NCBI RefSeq assembly: GCF_003234185.1
Contig: NZ_QKSM01000016.1
Span: 1 to 64,000, forward strand
Direction of reading: 5' to 3'
From: Curtobacterium sp. MCSS17_008
GTDB taxonomy: Bacteria; Actinomycetota; Actinomycetes; Actinomycetales; Microbacteriaceae
DNA: 64,000 nucleotides
In this document: positions 17,116-25,429 of the stretch, one piece after another
Position numbering within the stretch: the first letter of the stretch is position 1
Layout of the letters: each line of letters opens with the position of its first letter
Program-made: the position numbers and the translations under genes
Notes under the pieces: generated by a model
What the model was told of the DNA's origin: nothing
Database searches by the model: none
The model's input: the letters and a program-made list of their open reading frames with translations, nothing else

Positions 17116-17421
17116 CTACCAGGAGCTCTTCGTGATGCCCGGCAGCTCGCCACGGTGGGCCATGTCGCGGAAGCGGACACGGCTGATGCCGTACTCACCG
17201 AGGTGGCCACGGGGGCGACCGTCGATGGCGTCGCGGTTGCGGTAGCGGACCGGCGACGCGTCGCGCGGGAGCTTCTGCAGGCCGACGCGGGCGGCCTCAC
17301 GCGACTCGTCGGTGCCGTTCGGGTCCACGAGGGCCTTCTTCAGCTCGAGGCGACGCTCGGCGTAGCGCGCGATGACCTCGGCGCGCTGGTTGTTCTTCGC
17401 GATCTTGCTCTTCTTCGCCAT
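17116..17421 (-). CDS. rpsN: 30S ribosomal protein S14, zinc-independent form
   Basis: 101 residues, the long S14 form. It lacks the CxxC pairs of the zinc-binding short form and ends in the usual [10 protein letters not shown]. It starts two bases after the rpmG stop. S14 sits in the head of the small subunit. In many Actinobacteria such zinc-free paralogues are induced under zinc starvation; here no Zur box is visible upstream of the cluster. Confidence 0.97.
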   Translation of the reverse strand: MAKKSKIAKNNQRAEVIARYAERRLELKKALVDPNGTDESREAARVGLQKLPRDASPVRYRNRDAIDGRPRGHLGEYGISRVRFRDMAHRGELPGITKSSW

Positions 17422-17423
17422 GC

Positions 17424-17594
17424 TTAGCGCTCCTCACGGAAGTCGACGTGCTTGCGGATCACCGGGTCGTACTTCTTGAGCACGAGGCGGTCCGGGTTGT
17501 TGCGACGGTTCTTCTTGGTCACGTAGGTGAACCCGGTCCCCGCGGTGGAGCGGAGCTTGATGATCGGACGGACGTCCTGACCCTTCTTGGCCAT
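17424..17594 (-). CDS. rpmG: 50S ribosomal protein L33, zinc-independent form
   Basis: 56 residues, beginning [19 protein letters not shown] and ending DFREER. No CxxC motif, so this is the zinc-free type. Its ATG overlaps the rpmB stop by one base (TGATG), and rpsN follows after two bases, so the three ribosomal genes are translationally linked. Confidence 0.97.
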   Translation of the reverse strand: MAKKGQDVRPIIKLRSTAGTGFTYVTKKNRRNNPDRLVLKKYDPVIRKHVDFREER

Positions 17595-17830
17595 CAGATC
17601 TTCTCCCCACGGGCGAGGAGATCCTTGACGACGGACTCGATGCCGCGTGCGTCGATCACCTTGATGCCCTTCGCGCTGAGCGTGAGCGTGACGTTACGAC
17701 GAAGCGAGGGCACGTAGTACGTCTTCTTCTGCACGTTCGGGTCGAAGCGACGCTTCGTCCGGCGGTGCGAGTGCGAGATGTTGTGTCCGAAGCCGGGGGT
17801 GGCTCCGGTCACCTGGCACACTGCTGCCAT
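17594..17830 (-). CDS. rpmB: 50S ribosomal protein L28
   Basis: 78 residues: begins [20 protein letters not shown], then [16 protein letters not shown] and ends ARGEKI. Only one cysteine is present, so this too is the zinc-independent form. ATG follows AGGAGGAAACC. Upstream, CAAGTTCACTTG at 17871-17882 is a short palindrome of unknown meaning. It heads the rpmB-rpmG-rpsN transcript. Confidence 0.97.
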   Translation of the reverse strand: MAAVCQVTGATPGFGHNISHSHRRTKRRFDPNVQKKTYYVPSLRRNVTLTLSAKGIKVIDARGIESVVKDLLARGEKI

Positions 17831-18188
17831 GGTTTCCTCCTGAGGTACCGTGCGACCGGACGGCCGCACCCAAGTTCACTTGCCTGGTGCGCACGCGCAG
17901 GACCACCGGGTGGACTGCGAGGGGGTTGTGCGCACCGCCCAGGTCCGCGGACCCTGTCGAAGGGCCTGTGGACGCCGCGCGACCGCGGCGTTCGCGACGG
18001 TCGGAGGGCTTGGAACAACTGGGTCTGCCACGCGGACGCGGCGGACCAGGGGTTCACGTTACGGGACGGCCGCGCGTGTCGCAAGCCGGGCCTCCCGTCC
18101 GGCCCCGCCGTCCGGCCCTGCCGTCCGGCCCCGCCGTCCGTCCAGCCGGGAGGCGCGGTGTGCGCCCGCCGTCCGTGTCCCGTCCCGC
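17831..18188. other. 358-base intergenic region with repeats
   Basis: Contains the rpmB promoter region (near 17840-17900, exact boxes not certain) and, nearer the lipase-maturation gene, repeats: three and a half copies of a 13-base unit CCGTCCGGCCCCG at 18095-18140, flanked by GCCTCCCG (18090-18097) and CGGGAGGC (18147-18154), an inverted pair related to the dispersed hairpin family. No convincing gene. Confidence 0.7.
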
Positions 18189-19658
18189 TCAGGGTCGCGA
18201 CCGCGACCGGCCCTCGCCGAGGCCGGTGGGCGGCACGAGCGTGAAGCGCTCCTGCCGGACCCAGTAGAGCCCGGTCGCACGCCGCTCGGCCCGCGTCGCG
18301 AAACGGTACCGGTAGACGCGCGCCCGGACCCACCGCGGCGGCTGCCCGTCGAACGGGTCGCGTCGGAGCAGGCGCAGTGTCGGCCGGTCCGCCTCGAGCA
18401 GCCGGACCACGAACACCCGGAACCAGCCGTCGTCCGCCCCGAGCGCCAGGAACCACATCAGCCAGTCCAACCGCAGGTGGTAGGGCGCGAACTGCCGGGG
18501 CCGCCGGTACGGGTCCCCCGGCTTGCCCCGGAACTCGTACGCCACCCAGTCGTCCTCGGCCGGCACCGCGGCGAGCGTCCCCTCCACGACGACCTCGTCC
18601 CGCTGCTGCGTCACGCTGCCGAAGGCCCCGTACGCGTTCGCCAGGTGCCAGCGGTTGAACGAGGCGTTCATGAGCTGCCGGCGCGACACCAGGTTCCTCG
18701 CGGCGGGCCAGGAGAGCCAGGCGAGCAGTGCGCCGACCACCACCGTCACGGCGACGAACGACACCGGCGTGGCCGACGGACCCTGCGACAGCAGGGGTTC
18801 GAGCCCGGGCAGCACCACGGCGACGGACCGGTCGTCGACCGCCGCGAAGGCGAGCACGAGGGTGATCCAGTTGAGCCACGCGAAGTTGCCGGACACCACG
18901 AGCCAGAGCTGGGTGAGGAGCACGAGCGCCGCAGCCACCGAGGCGACCGGCTGCGGGGCGAACAGGAAGAACGGCACGACGAGCTGCACGAAGTGGCTGC
19001 CGAGGGTCTCGAACCGGTGCACGGGGCGTGGGAGCAGGTGGGCCGTCCGCGACAGGGGGTTCGGCATCGGCTGCGTCTCGTGGTGGTAGTACAGCGCCGT
19101 CAGGTCCCGCCACGACCGGTCGCCGCGCATCTTGATCATCCCGGCGCCGAACTCGAGCCGGAACACGAGCCACCGCAGGGCGACGAGCACGACGATCGGC
19201 GGTGCGACGTCGTCGGCGCCGAGGAACGCCACCGTGAACAGCGCCTCGACCAGCAGGGACTCCCACCCGAAGGCCCAGAAGGTCTGCCCGACGTCGGAGA
19301 CGGACAGGTACGCCAGCCAGAGCAGCAGGAAGCACACCGTCGGCACCCACCAGGGCCCGCGTTGCGGTAGCCCGAGCACCAGCGCGAGGGACACCACCGC
19401 TCCCCCGCCGGCGAGCACGCGCAGACGTCGGTCCGTGTACCGCCACCACCGCCAGACCACGGGCAGTGTCCGGGCGTACGGCCGCTGCAGGAACCGCGGC
19501 ACGGGCAGCAGCCCGCGCTCCCCCACCAGGGCGGGGAACTGCAGGAGCGCGGAGACGAACGCCAGGCAGGCGATCGCGGCGACACCGCGCTGCAGCACGA
19601 ACCTGGCGACGTCGTAGTCACCCGCCGCCGACCACTGGGTCCACGCTGTCACGTCCAC
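18189..19658 (-). CDS. Lipase maturation factor family membrane protein
   Basis: 489 residues with about eight to ten membrane spans in the N-terminal 330 residues, then a soluble C-terminal domain containing FNRWHLANAYGAFGSVTQQRDEVVVEG and the conserved APYHLRLDWLMWFLALG, which are hallmarks of the LMF1/LMF2 family. In vertebrates these aid lipase folding; the bacterial role is unknown. GTG start at 19658. The conserved motif FGAGMIKMRGDRSW is also present. Monocistronic, followed by the repeat-bearing spacer. Confidence 0.9.
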   Translation of the reverse strand: MDVTAWTQWSAAGDYDVARFVLQRGVAAIACLAFVSALLQFPALVGERGLLPVPRFLQRPYARTLPVVWRWWRYTDRRLRVLAGGGAVVSLALVLGLPQRGPWWVPTVCFLLLWLAYLSVSDVGQTFWAFGWESLLVEALFTVAFLGADDVAPPIVVLVALRWLVFRLEFGAGMIKMRGDRSWRDLTALYYHHETQPMPNPLSRTAHLLPRPVHRFETLGSHFVQLVVPFFLFAPQPVASVAAALVLLTQLWLVVSGNFAWLNWITLVLAFAAVDDRSVAVVLPGLEPLLSQGPSATPVSFVAVTVVVGALLAWLSWPAARNLVSRRQLMNASFNRWHLANAYGAFGSVTQQRDEVVVEGTLAAVPAEDDWVAYEFRGKPGDPYRRPRQFAPYHLRLDWLMWFLALGADDGWFRVFVVRLLEADRPTLRLLRRDPFDGQPPRWVRARVYRYRFATRAERRATGLYWVRQERFTLVPPTGLGEGRSRSRP

Positions 19659-19709
19659 GGGTCGTGACGCTACGCGGCGTCGACCAGGACGGGACCACGG
19701 CTCCGCGCG

Positions 19710-20405
19710 CTACGGACCGTCCGTCGGCTTCGGCGCGAGCGCCTGCACCATCAGCTCGCCGAGCTGCTGCGGCACGGTGACCATCGGCCAGTGCCCGGTC
19801 TCGAGCCCGACGATCGACAGGTCCTCGGTCGCGACGAGTTCGGTGGTCCACGCGTGGTGCTCCGCGACCATGGCGGCGAGGTCGGTCGCCGGGATCTCGC
19901 ACGTGATCACCGTCGCCGGGATGCCGTGCCGCGCCGGGTCCGCGTAGTGGAACCGGTCCGTCGCCACCGCGGCGGGCTCCGGGACCGCCCGCCGCTCGAA
20001 CGCCTCGCGCAACGCGGGCGTCATGCCCCGCACGGTCGCCGGCTCCCACACGTCCCACGCGGGCAGGGGCACGACCCCGTCCACGACGGGCAGTTCGTCG
20101 TTGACGCACCCGCCCTCGGGCCCCGGGAACGTGTCGACGTAGAGCAGGTGGGCGACCGACGACGGCCGCTGGTCGGCGGCCATGAGCACCATCGGTCCCG
20201 CACCGGAGTGCCCGGCGAGGACGACGGGTTCCGCGGGCGTCGCCACCGTGTCCAGGACGGCGACGATGCCGGCGACCTGTTCGTCGAGCGTGTCGCCCGT
20301 GCGGGTGATCGCCTGGACGGAGTGCCCCGCCTCCTGCAGCACGGGCGTCACCTCGTCCCACGCGCTCGCGTCGAGCCAGAAGCCGGGCACCAGGATGACG
20401 TGCAT
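19710..20405 (-). CDS. Alpha/beta hydrolase
   Basis: 231 residues of the alpha/beta hydrolase fold, close in wording to EstC/salicylate-esterase-like and MenH-type small hydrolases. The nucleophile elbow is GHSGAG near residue 66; the catalytic His is in TGHWPM near 206; the oxyanion region is LVPGFWLDASAW at the start. Substrate unknown. The ATG is preceded by TAGCCT at 20413-20418 seven bases away, so it may have its own leaderless promoter inside the end of zur, only ten bases after the zur stop. Confidence 0.87.
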   Translation of the reverse strand: MHVILVPGFWLDASAWDEVTPVLQEAGHSVQAITRTGDTLDEQVAGIVAVLDTVATPAEPVVLAGHSGAGPMVLMAADQRPSSVAHLLYVDTFPGPEGGCVNDELPVVDGVVPLPAWDVWEPATVRGMTPALREAFERRAVPEPAAVATDRFHYADPARHGIPATVITCEIPATDLAAMVAEHHAWTTELVATEDLSIVGLETGHWPMVTVPQQLGELMVQALAPKPTDGP

Positions 20406-20415
20406 GCGCGGGAGG

Positions 20416-20829
20416 CTACTCGCCCGTGCGTGCCGCGTTGCATGCCGCGCACTCGCCGAAGATGTCGACCACGTGGCTGGCGTTGGTGAACCCGTTCGCG
20501 GCGGCGACGTCCTGCGCCCAGCGCTCGACCGGGTCGGCCTCGATCTCGACCGTCCGGCCGCAGTTCCGGCAGATCAGGTGGTGGTGGTGCCGGTCGGTGG
20601 TGCAGGCCCGGTACAGCGATTCGCCGTCCTGCTGCAGGGAGTCCGCGTCGCCCTCGGTCGCCAGGTCGGCGAGCGCCCGGTAGACGGTGGCGAGTCCGAT
20701 CGTCGATCCTCCGTCGCGCAGGTGCTGGTGCAACGACTGCGCGCTGACGAACCCCTCGGTGCCGGACAGCGCGGTGCGCACCGCCTCGCGCTGCCAGGTG
20801 TTCCGCTTCGGCTTCTGCACGGCGTTCAC
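20416..20829 (-). CDS. zur: Fur-family zinc uptake regulator Zur
   Basis: 137 residues. N-terminal winged helix (TVYRALADLATEG), then the metal-sensing domain with the HHHHLICRNCG motif near residue 82 and a second cysteine pair ECAAC near the end; together these are the structural CxxC zinc site and regulatory His ligands of Zur. The gene overlaps znuB by four bases and is last in the znuA-znuC-znuB-zur operon, giving autoregulation. A Zur box lies upstream of znuA. A pure Fur (iron) role is less likely given the operon partners. Confidence 0.92.
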   Translation of the reverse strand: MNAVQKPKRNTWQREAVRTALSGTEGFVSAQSLHQHLRDGGSTIGLATVYRALADLATEGDADSLQQDGESLYRACTTDRHHHHLICRNCGRTVEIEADPVERWAQDVAAANGFTNASHVVDIFGECAACNAARTGE

Positions 20830-21770
20830 GCGGTGACTCCCTCCTCGCGGCCCACGGCCGCCTGGTCTGCCCGGTCGGACCGGAGGCGCGGCGCACCCCC
20901 GTCGTGCTGCTCGCGGTCCGCGATCCGGTCGCGTCCGCGCCTGTCCTTACGACTGCCGACGATCCGGCAGACGACCCAGATCACGAACGAGATCGTCGTG
21001 ACGTAGGGGCTGATCGGCAGCCCGCCACCGATGGCGAGCAGGATGCCACCGACGACCGACACCACCGCGAAGGCCGTCGACAGCACCGGGACGACCACGG
21101 GGTGCGACGTCAGCCGGAGGGCGGCGGCAGCGGGCGTCACGAGCAGCGAGAGCACGAGCAGGGCGCCGACGATCTGCACCGACACGGCGGTGGCGAGCCC
21201 GAGCGCGAGCATGAACACGATCGCCAGGGTCCGCACCGGCACCCCTGCGGCTGCGGCCACGTCGGGGTCGACCGACGAGAACATCAGCGGCCGCCAGATG
21301 ACCAGGAGCGTCACGACGACGATCGCCGAGACCACGATCAGCGAGGCCAGCTGCGGGTTGTCGACCGAGACGATCTGTCCGGTGAGCAGCCCGAACTTGT
21401 TCGCCGCCCGTCCCTTGTAGAGCGCCAGGCAGAGGATCCCGAGGCCGAGACCGAACGGCATGAGCACGGCGATGATCGAGTTGCGGTCGCGGGCACGGGA
21501 GCCGAGCAGCCCGATGAGCAGCGCCGCGACCACCGACCCGACGAGCGACCCGGTGACGACGTTCACGCCGAACAGCAGCGCTGCGCTGGCCCCGGCGAAC
21601 GACAGCTCCGAGATCCCGTGCACGGCGAACGGCATGTTCCGGGCGACGACGAACGGGCCGATGAGCCCACCGACGATGCCGAGCACCGCGCCGGCCCAGA
21701 TCGAGTTCTGCACGAGGACGAGGAGCTCGCCGTAGTCCTGGAACGAGAAGACGGTCGACCAGATGTCCAT
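20826..21770 (-). CDS. znuB: Zinc ABC transporter permease
   Basis: 314 residues, about eight to nine spans, ABC-3 family of zinc/manganese permeases. Typical segments: RNMPFAVHGISELSFAGASAALLFG and SVQIVGALLVLSLLVTPAAAA. A hydrophilic 45-residue tail (RIVGSRKDRRGRDRIADREQ) follows. The ATG overlaps the znuC stop by one base (TGATG), and its own stop overlaps zur. Long upstream in-frame sequence is antisense to or overlapping znuC and is not included. Confidence 0.93.
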   Translation of the reverse strand: MDIWSTVFSFQDYGELLVLVQNSIWAGAVLGIVGGLIGPFVVARNMPFAVHGISELSFAGASAALLFGVNVVTGSLVGSVVAALLIGLLGSRARDRNSIIAVLMPFGLGLGILCLALYKGRAANKFGLLTGQIVSVDNPQLASLIVVSAIVVVTLLVIWRPLMFSSVDPDVAAAAGVPVRTLAIVFMLALGLATAVSVQIVGALLVLSLLVTPAAAALRLTSHPVVVPVLSTAFAVVSVVGGILLAIGGGLPISPYVTTISFVIWVVCRIVGSRKDRRGRDRIADREQHDGGAPRLRSDRADQAAVGREEGVTA

Positions 21771-22660
21771 CAGATCCGCCCTTCGTCCGGCACGGTCGCG
21801 TGCGGGTCCGGGTCGCAGTGGTGGTGCGCCCCGGTCTGGTCGTGGGCCTCGTTCGCGCCGACGATGACGATCCGTCCCATCGTGCGGACGACGTCGACGG
21901 GCGTGCCGTACAGGTCGGTGAGCACGTCGGCGCGCAGGACCTCGTCCGGGGCGCCGATCCGGAACCGGCCGCCGGCGATGTAGAGGACCCGGTCGACGAC
22001 GTCGAGGATCGGGTTCACGTCGTGCGTGACGAAGAGCACGGCGGCGTCCTGCTGCCGACGCTGCCGGTCGATGAGCTCGGTCACCCCGCGCTGGTGCCGG
22101 AGGTCGAGCGAGATGAGGGGCTCGTCGCAGAGGAGCAGCGCGGGGTCGGCGGCGACGGCCTGCCCCACGCGGGTGCGCTGCTGCTCGCCGCCGGAGAGCT
22201 CGGCGACGGGGGCGTCGGCGAAGTCGGTCGCGCCGACCTCGTCGAGGATGCGGTCGATGCGGGCGCGCTCGGACCTGCTGGCGGGCAGGACGCCCCACCG
22301 CGAGCCGGTCACGCCCTGCGCGATCATGTCCCGCGCACGCAGGGGGGTGCCGGCCTCGACGAGGCGCTGCTGCGGGATGTAGCCGATCTTCCGGTGGCCG
22401 CGGCGGACGGGCTGCCCGAGGAACGACATGGTGCCGCTGGTCAGGCGTTGCTGACCGAGCACGGTGCGCAGGAGCGAGGTCTTGCCTGCACCGTTCGGTC
22501 CGAGCACGGCGACGAACTCACCCGGTGCCAGGTCCAGGTCGAGGTGCGACCAGAGCGCCCGGGAGCCGTACGACAGCCCGGCGTCGCGGAGCGCGAGCAC
22601 GGCGGAACCGCCACGGCCGGTGGCCGCGGCGGTTCGCGATGGGGTGTCGACCGAGGTCAC
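21770..22660 (-). CDS. znuC: Zinc ABC transporter ATP-binding protein
   Basis: 296 residues. Walker A GPNGAGKT near 58, Q-loop YIPQQR, signature LSGGEQQR near 155, Walker B LLLCDEP, H-loop FVTHD. The GTG start at 22660 overlaps the znuA stop (GTGA). The C-terminal tail, about 25 residues beyond the ATPase core, contains AHHHCDPDPH, a compact cluster of His, Cys and Asp likely to bind metal. Confidence 0.94.
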   Translation of the reverse strand: MTSVDTPSRTAAATGRGGSAVLALRDAGLSYGSRALWSHLDLDLAPGEFVAVLGPNGAGKTSLLRTVLGQQRLTSGTMSFLGQPVRRGHRKIGYIPQQRLVEAGTPLRARDMIAQGVTGSRWGVLPASRSERARIDRILDEVGATDFADAPVAELSGGEQQRTRVGQAVAADPALLLCDEPLISLDLRHQRGVTELIDRQRRQQDAAVLFVTHDVNPILDVVDRVLYIAGGRFRIGAPDEVLRADVLTDLYGTPVDVVRTMGRIVIVGANEAHDQTGAHHHCDPDPHATVPDEGRI

Positions 22661-23583
22661 TTCGTGAGCGCCGCCTGGATCGCGTCGATGTTCGCCTGCT
22701 GCCACGAGACGTAATCCTCCCCCTCCGGGAGCGTCTCCGTGACACCGACCACCGGGATCCCGGCCTGGTCGGCTGCCTCCTCGACCTGCTCGGTCTCCGG
22801 GCTCGAGGTCTGCTCGTTGACCGCGAGGAGCTCCACGGTCTTGTCACTGAACAGCTTGAGGGTGTCGTTGAGCGCCGCCGGCGGCACGTCGTCGCCCTCC
22901 TCGATCGCCTCCGCGAAGGCCTCGGGCGTGACGTTGACGAGCCCCATGGCGTCGAAGAGGTACCCCGGCACCGGCTCGGTGTACGAGACCTCGTCGCCGT
23001 CGACCTCTTCCTTCGCCGCGGCGGTCTGCGACTCGAGGTCCTCGAGCTTCGTGGTGAGCGCCTCCGCGTTCCGTTCGAAGGTGTCGGCCTGCGCCGAGTC
23101 GAGCTCCGTCAGGCGCTGCTCGACGTCGGCCACGAGCTTGACCATCGTCGGGTAGTCGTAGAAGACGTGCTCGTTGAACTCCGAGTCGCCGCCCTCGTCG
23201 AGTCCGGAGAGCTCCACGACGTTGATGGTGTCGGCCTCGGTGTCCGACGCGTCCGCGAGGGTGGTCATGAAGTCGTCGTAGCCGCCGCCGTTCTCGATGA
23301 GCAGGTCGGCCTTGGAGACGGCGAGCTGGGTCTGCGCGCTCGACTCGAACGAGTGCGGGTCCTGCGACGGGTCCTCGAGGATGCTCGTGACCTCGACCGC
23401 GTCGCCGCCGATCTCCTCGGCGATGGAGCCGTAGACGTTCGTCGACGCGACGATCCGCACGGTCGCGTCGTCGCTCCCGCCGCTCCCGCCGCTCCCGGAC
23501 GACGAGGACGTGGCGCACCCGGTCAGCGCGAGGGCGGCGGCGCCGGCGACGAGCGGCAGGGCGAGGAGACGACGGTTCTGCAT
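22657..23583 (-). CDS. znuA: Metal-binding lipoprotein of the zinc ABC transporter
   Basis: 308 residues. Signal peptide with lipobox LTGC (about residue 20-23). Cluster 9 substrate-binding fold: first metal His in DPSQDPHSFE, second in EHVFYD, long helical backbone in the middle, C-terminal acidic ligand region. The His-rich loop typical of Gram-negative ZnuA is absent, as in many Actinobacteria, so manganese cannot be excluded; the Zur box and zur gene argue for zinc. First gene of the operon. Confidence 0.92.
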   Translation of the reverse strand: MQNRRLLALPLVAGAAALALTGCATSSSSGSGGSGGSDDATVRIVASTNVYGSIAEEIGGDAVEVTSILEDPSQDPHSFESSAQTQLAVSKADLLIENGGGYDDFMTTLADASDTEADTINVVELSGLDEGGDSEFNEHVFYDYPTMVKLVADVEQRLTELDSAQADTFERNAEALTTKLEDLESQTAAAKEEVDGDEVSYTEPVPGYLFDAMGLVNVTPEAFAEAIEEGDDVPPAALNDTLKLFSDKTVELLAVNEQTSSPETEQVEEAADQAGIPVVGVTETLPEGEDYVSWQQANIDAIQAALTK

Positions 23584-23589
23584 GGGACG

Positions 23590-23619
23590 ACGGTAGGCCT
23601 TCCTGATAACGATTGTCAA
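23590..23619 (-). promoter_or_regulatory. znuA promoter with overlapping Zur box
   Basis: TGATAACGATTGTCA at 23604-23618 is a near-perfect 7-1-7 inverted repeat resembling actinobacterial Zur boxes. On the minus strand it overlaps a perfect -35 box TTGACA (23614-23619); an 18-base spacer leads to TACCGT (23590-23595). Zur-zinc binding would block RNA polymerase. Confidence 0.85.
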
Positions 23620-23648
23620 AACCGATCTCGTGCGCGTCCGGCCGGACG

Positions 23649-23684
23649 GAAGGGGCGCGGTGCCGGTCGGCACCGCGCCCCTTC
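23649..23684. terminator. 17-bp hairpin after the PTS IIC gene
   Basis: Arms GAAGGGGCGCGGTGCCG and its exact complement with a two-base loop. It is a diverged member of the dispersed GACGGGAGGCGCGG hairpin family and lies 64 bases beyond the PTS IIC stop. Confidence 0.75.
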
Positions 23685-23708
23685 GCTCCGAGGCCGCGTG
23701 CGCGGTCG

Positions 23709-23755
23709 GGGCTCGGCGGTCAGGACTCGGCGATCAGGGCTCGGCGATCAGGGCT
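23709..23755. repeat. 14-bp tandem repeat at the end of the PTS IIC gene
   Basis: About three copies of GGGCTCGGCGATCA (variants GGACTCGGCGATCA and GGGCTCGGCGGTCA). The first copy covers the stop codon, so the copies contain possible alternative stop codons (TCA on the + strand). Confidence 0.8.
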
Positions 23756-25016
23756 TGGTGGCCGCGTCGATGGTGTTGTCGGCGATCGTGTCGTCCTCGC
23801 GCCCCGGTGTCCGGAGGTTCCACTTCTTGATCACGAACGAGAACAGGAAGTAGTAGACGACCGCGTAGCCCAGGCCGATCGGGATGAGCCAGAGCCCTCC
23901 CTCCGACTTGCCGAGGTTGAGCACGAAGTCGATCGCCCCCGCCGAGAACGAGAAGCCGTCGCGGATCCCGAGCGCGTTCACGAGGGCCAACGACGTGCCG
24001 GTGAGCACCGCGTGGATGACGTACAGCGGGAACGCCACGAACATGAACGAGTACTCGAGCGGCTCGGTGATGCCCGTGACGAACGAGGTGAGCGCGGCGG
24101 AGAGCATGATGCCGCCGACGAGCTTGCGGTTCTGCGGCTTGGCGTTCCGCCAGATGGCCAGGGCGCCGGCCGGCAGCGCGAACATCATGATCGGGAAGAA
24201 GCCGGTCTGGAAGATGCCCGCGGTCGGGTCACCGGCGAGGAACCGCGGGATGTCGCCGTGGACCAGGTCGCCGGTGACGCCCGGGAAGCTCCCGAGCTGG
24301 AACCACGGGAAGAAGTTGAGCAGCTGGTGCAGTCCGAGCGGGATGAGCATGCGGTTCGCGAACCCGAAGATGCCGCCGCCGAGGACCGCGTTGTCCGCGA
24401 CGGCCTGCCCGGCCGCCGTCAGCGCGATGTCGAAGTACCGGTACACGAACGACATGAGCACGGCGATGACGAGCCCCGCGGCCGCCGTGATGATCGGGAC
24501 GAGACGACGACCGGAGAAGAACCCGAGGAAGTCCGGCATCTTCGTGCGGTGGAACCGCTGCCAGAGGTTCGCCGCGACGAGACCCATCACGATGCCGCCG
24601 AGCACGCCGTAGTTGATCATCTTCTGGTCGCCGTTCGCGTCCTCGACCCCGGCCAGGACGATCGGCGACATGACCTTCCAGACCTCGTACATGACCATGT
24701 AGCCGACGACCGCCGCGAGCGCCGTCGTACCGTCCGACTTCTTCGCCCAGCCGATCGCGATGCCGACCGCGAAGAGCAGCGGCAGCCACGCGAAGATCGC
24801 GTTGCCGGCGGCACCGATGACCGCGGCGCCCTGCTCGAACCCCGGGATCGCGCCGAGCATGTCGGCCTGGCCGAGGCGGTTCAGGATGCCCGCGGCCGGC
24901 ATGACGGCGATGGGCAGCAGCAGGCTGCGACCGAGCCGCTGTGCGTTCGCGAAGAGCCTGGACTGCTTCTTCGGGGTCTTCTTCTCCGGCACGTCCGTTG
25001 CAGCAGCGGTGCTCAT
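23748..25016 (-). CDS. PTS N-acetylglucosamine/glucose-type transporter subunit IIC
   Basis: 422 residues, about ten spans. Glc-family IIC: SLLLPIAVMPAAGILNRLG at the start, GGGIFGFANRMLIPLGLHQLLNFFPWF in the middle (the NagE-type spelling), and GITEPLEYSFMFVAFPLYVIHAVLTG carrying the conserved GITEP. IIB and IIA domains are absent and are encoded divergently at 25.2-25.9 kb. It imports a hexose, most likely N-acetylglucosamine given the nearby DasR-like regulator and operators. ATG follows AGAGGAA. Confidence 0.9.
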   Translation of the reverse strand: MSTAAATDVPEKKTPKKQSRLFANAQRLGRSLLLPIAVMPAAGILNRLGQADMLGAIPGFEQGAAVIGAAGNAIFAWLPLLFAVGIAIGWAKKSDGTTALAAVVGYMVMYEVWKVMSPIVLAGVEDANGDQKMINYGVLGGIVMGLVAANLWQRFHRTKMPDFLGFFSGRRLVPIITAAAGLVIAVLMSFVYRYFDIALTAAGQAVADNAVLGGGIFGFANRMLIPLGLHQLLNFFPWFQLGSFPGVTGDLVHGDIPRFLAGDPTAGIFQTGFFPIMMFALPAGALAIWRNAKPQNRKLVGGIMLSAALTSFVTGITEPLEYSFMFVAFPLYVIHAVLTGTSLALVNALGIRDGFSFSAGAIDFVLNLGKSEGGLWLIPIGLGYAVVYYFLFSFVIKKWNLRTPGREDDTIADNTIDAATKP

Positions 25017-25111
25017 CGGCGTTCCTCTCGTCGTCGGGTGGAGCTCGGGGTGAGTTGAGTCGTGCGTGCGGCGCAGGTAACCTCGGCGGTACCGCCGGTC
25101 CGGTCCTGTCC

Positions 25112-25121
25112 GGTCATGACC
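25112..25121. promoter_or_regulatory. DasR/NagR-type operator between PTS genes
   Basis: GGTCATGACC, a perfect palindrome followed by AGT on the + strand, fits the dre consensus ACTGGTCTAGACCAST for GntR/HutC regulators. It is in the divergent promoter region of IIC and IIB-IIA, 71 bases before the IIB start. Confidence 0.75.
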
Positions 25122-25192
25122 AGTTCCGTAGTCTGAACCTGCGACCTGATGCGTGTCAACCCGGTGCGAGAAGCCGTAACGAGGAGGAAACG

Positions 25193-25429
25193 ATGGCCGA
25201 CATCAAGGCAGCCGACATCATCGCCGCGCTGGGTGGCGCCGACAACATCGACGAGGTCGAGGGCTGCATCACGCGCCTCCGCGTCGAGGTCGAGGACGGC
25301 GACCTCGTGGACAAGGCCGCACTGCAGGCCGCCGGCGCGCAGGCCGTCGTCGGCGGTGGCACCGGGTGGCAGGTCATCGTCGGCCCGATCGCCGACAACC
25401 TCGCGCAGGACATCCAGGACGAACTGTGA
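25193..25429 (+). CDS. PTS glucose-family IIB domain protein
   Basis: 78 residues, a free-standing IIB. The phosphorylated Cys is in VEGCITRLRVEV (Cys at about 26). It receives phosphate from IIA and passes it to the sugar in IIC. ATG follows GAGGAGGAAAC. The stop overlaps the start of the IIA gene by four bases (GTGA). Confidence 0.93.
   Translation: MADIKAADIIAALGGADNIDEVEGCITRLRVEVEDGDLVDKAALQAAGAQAVVGGGTGWQVIVGPIADNLAQDIQDEL

Noticed and set aside
20826-22298. Extended znuB with a long N-terminal region
   Set aside because: The extra sequence overlaps znuC in another frame; the TGATG junction and the membrane-protein start at 21770 are far better.
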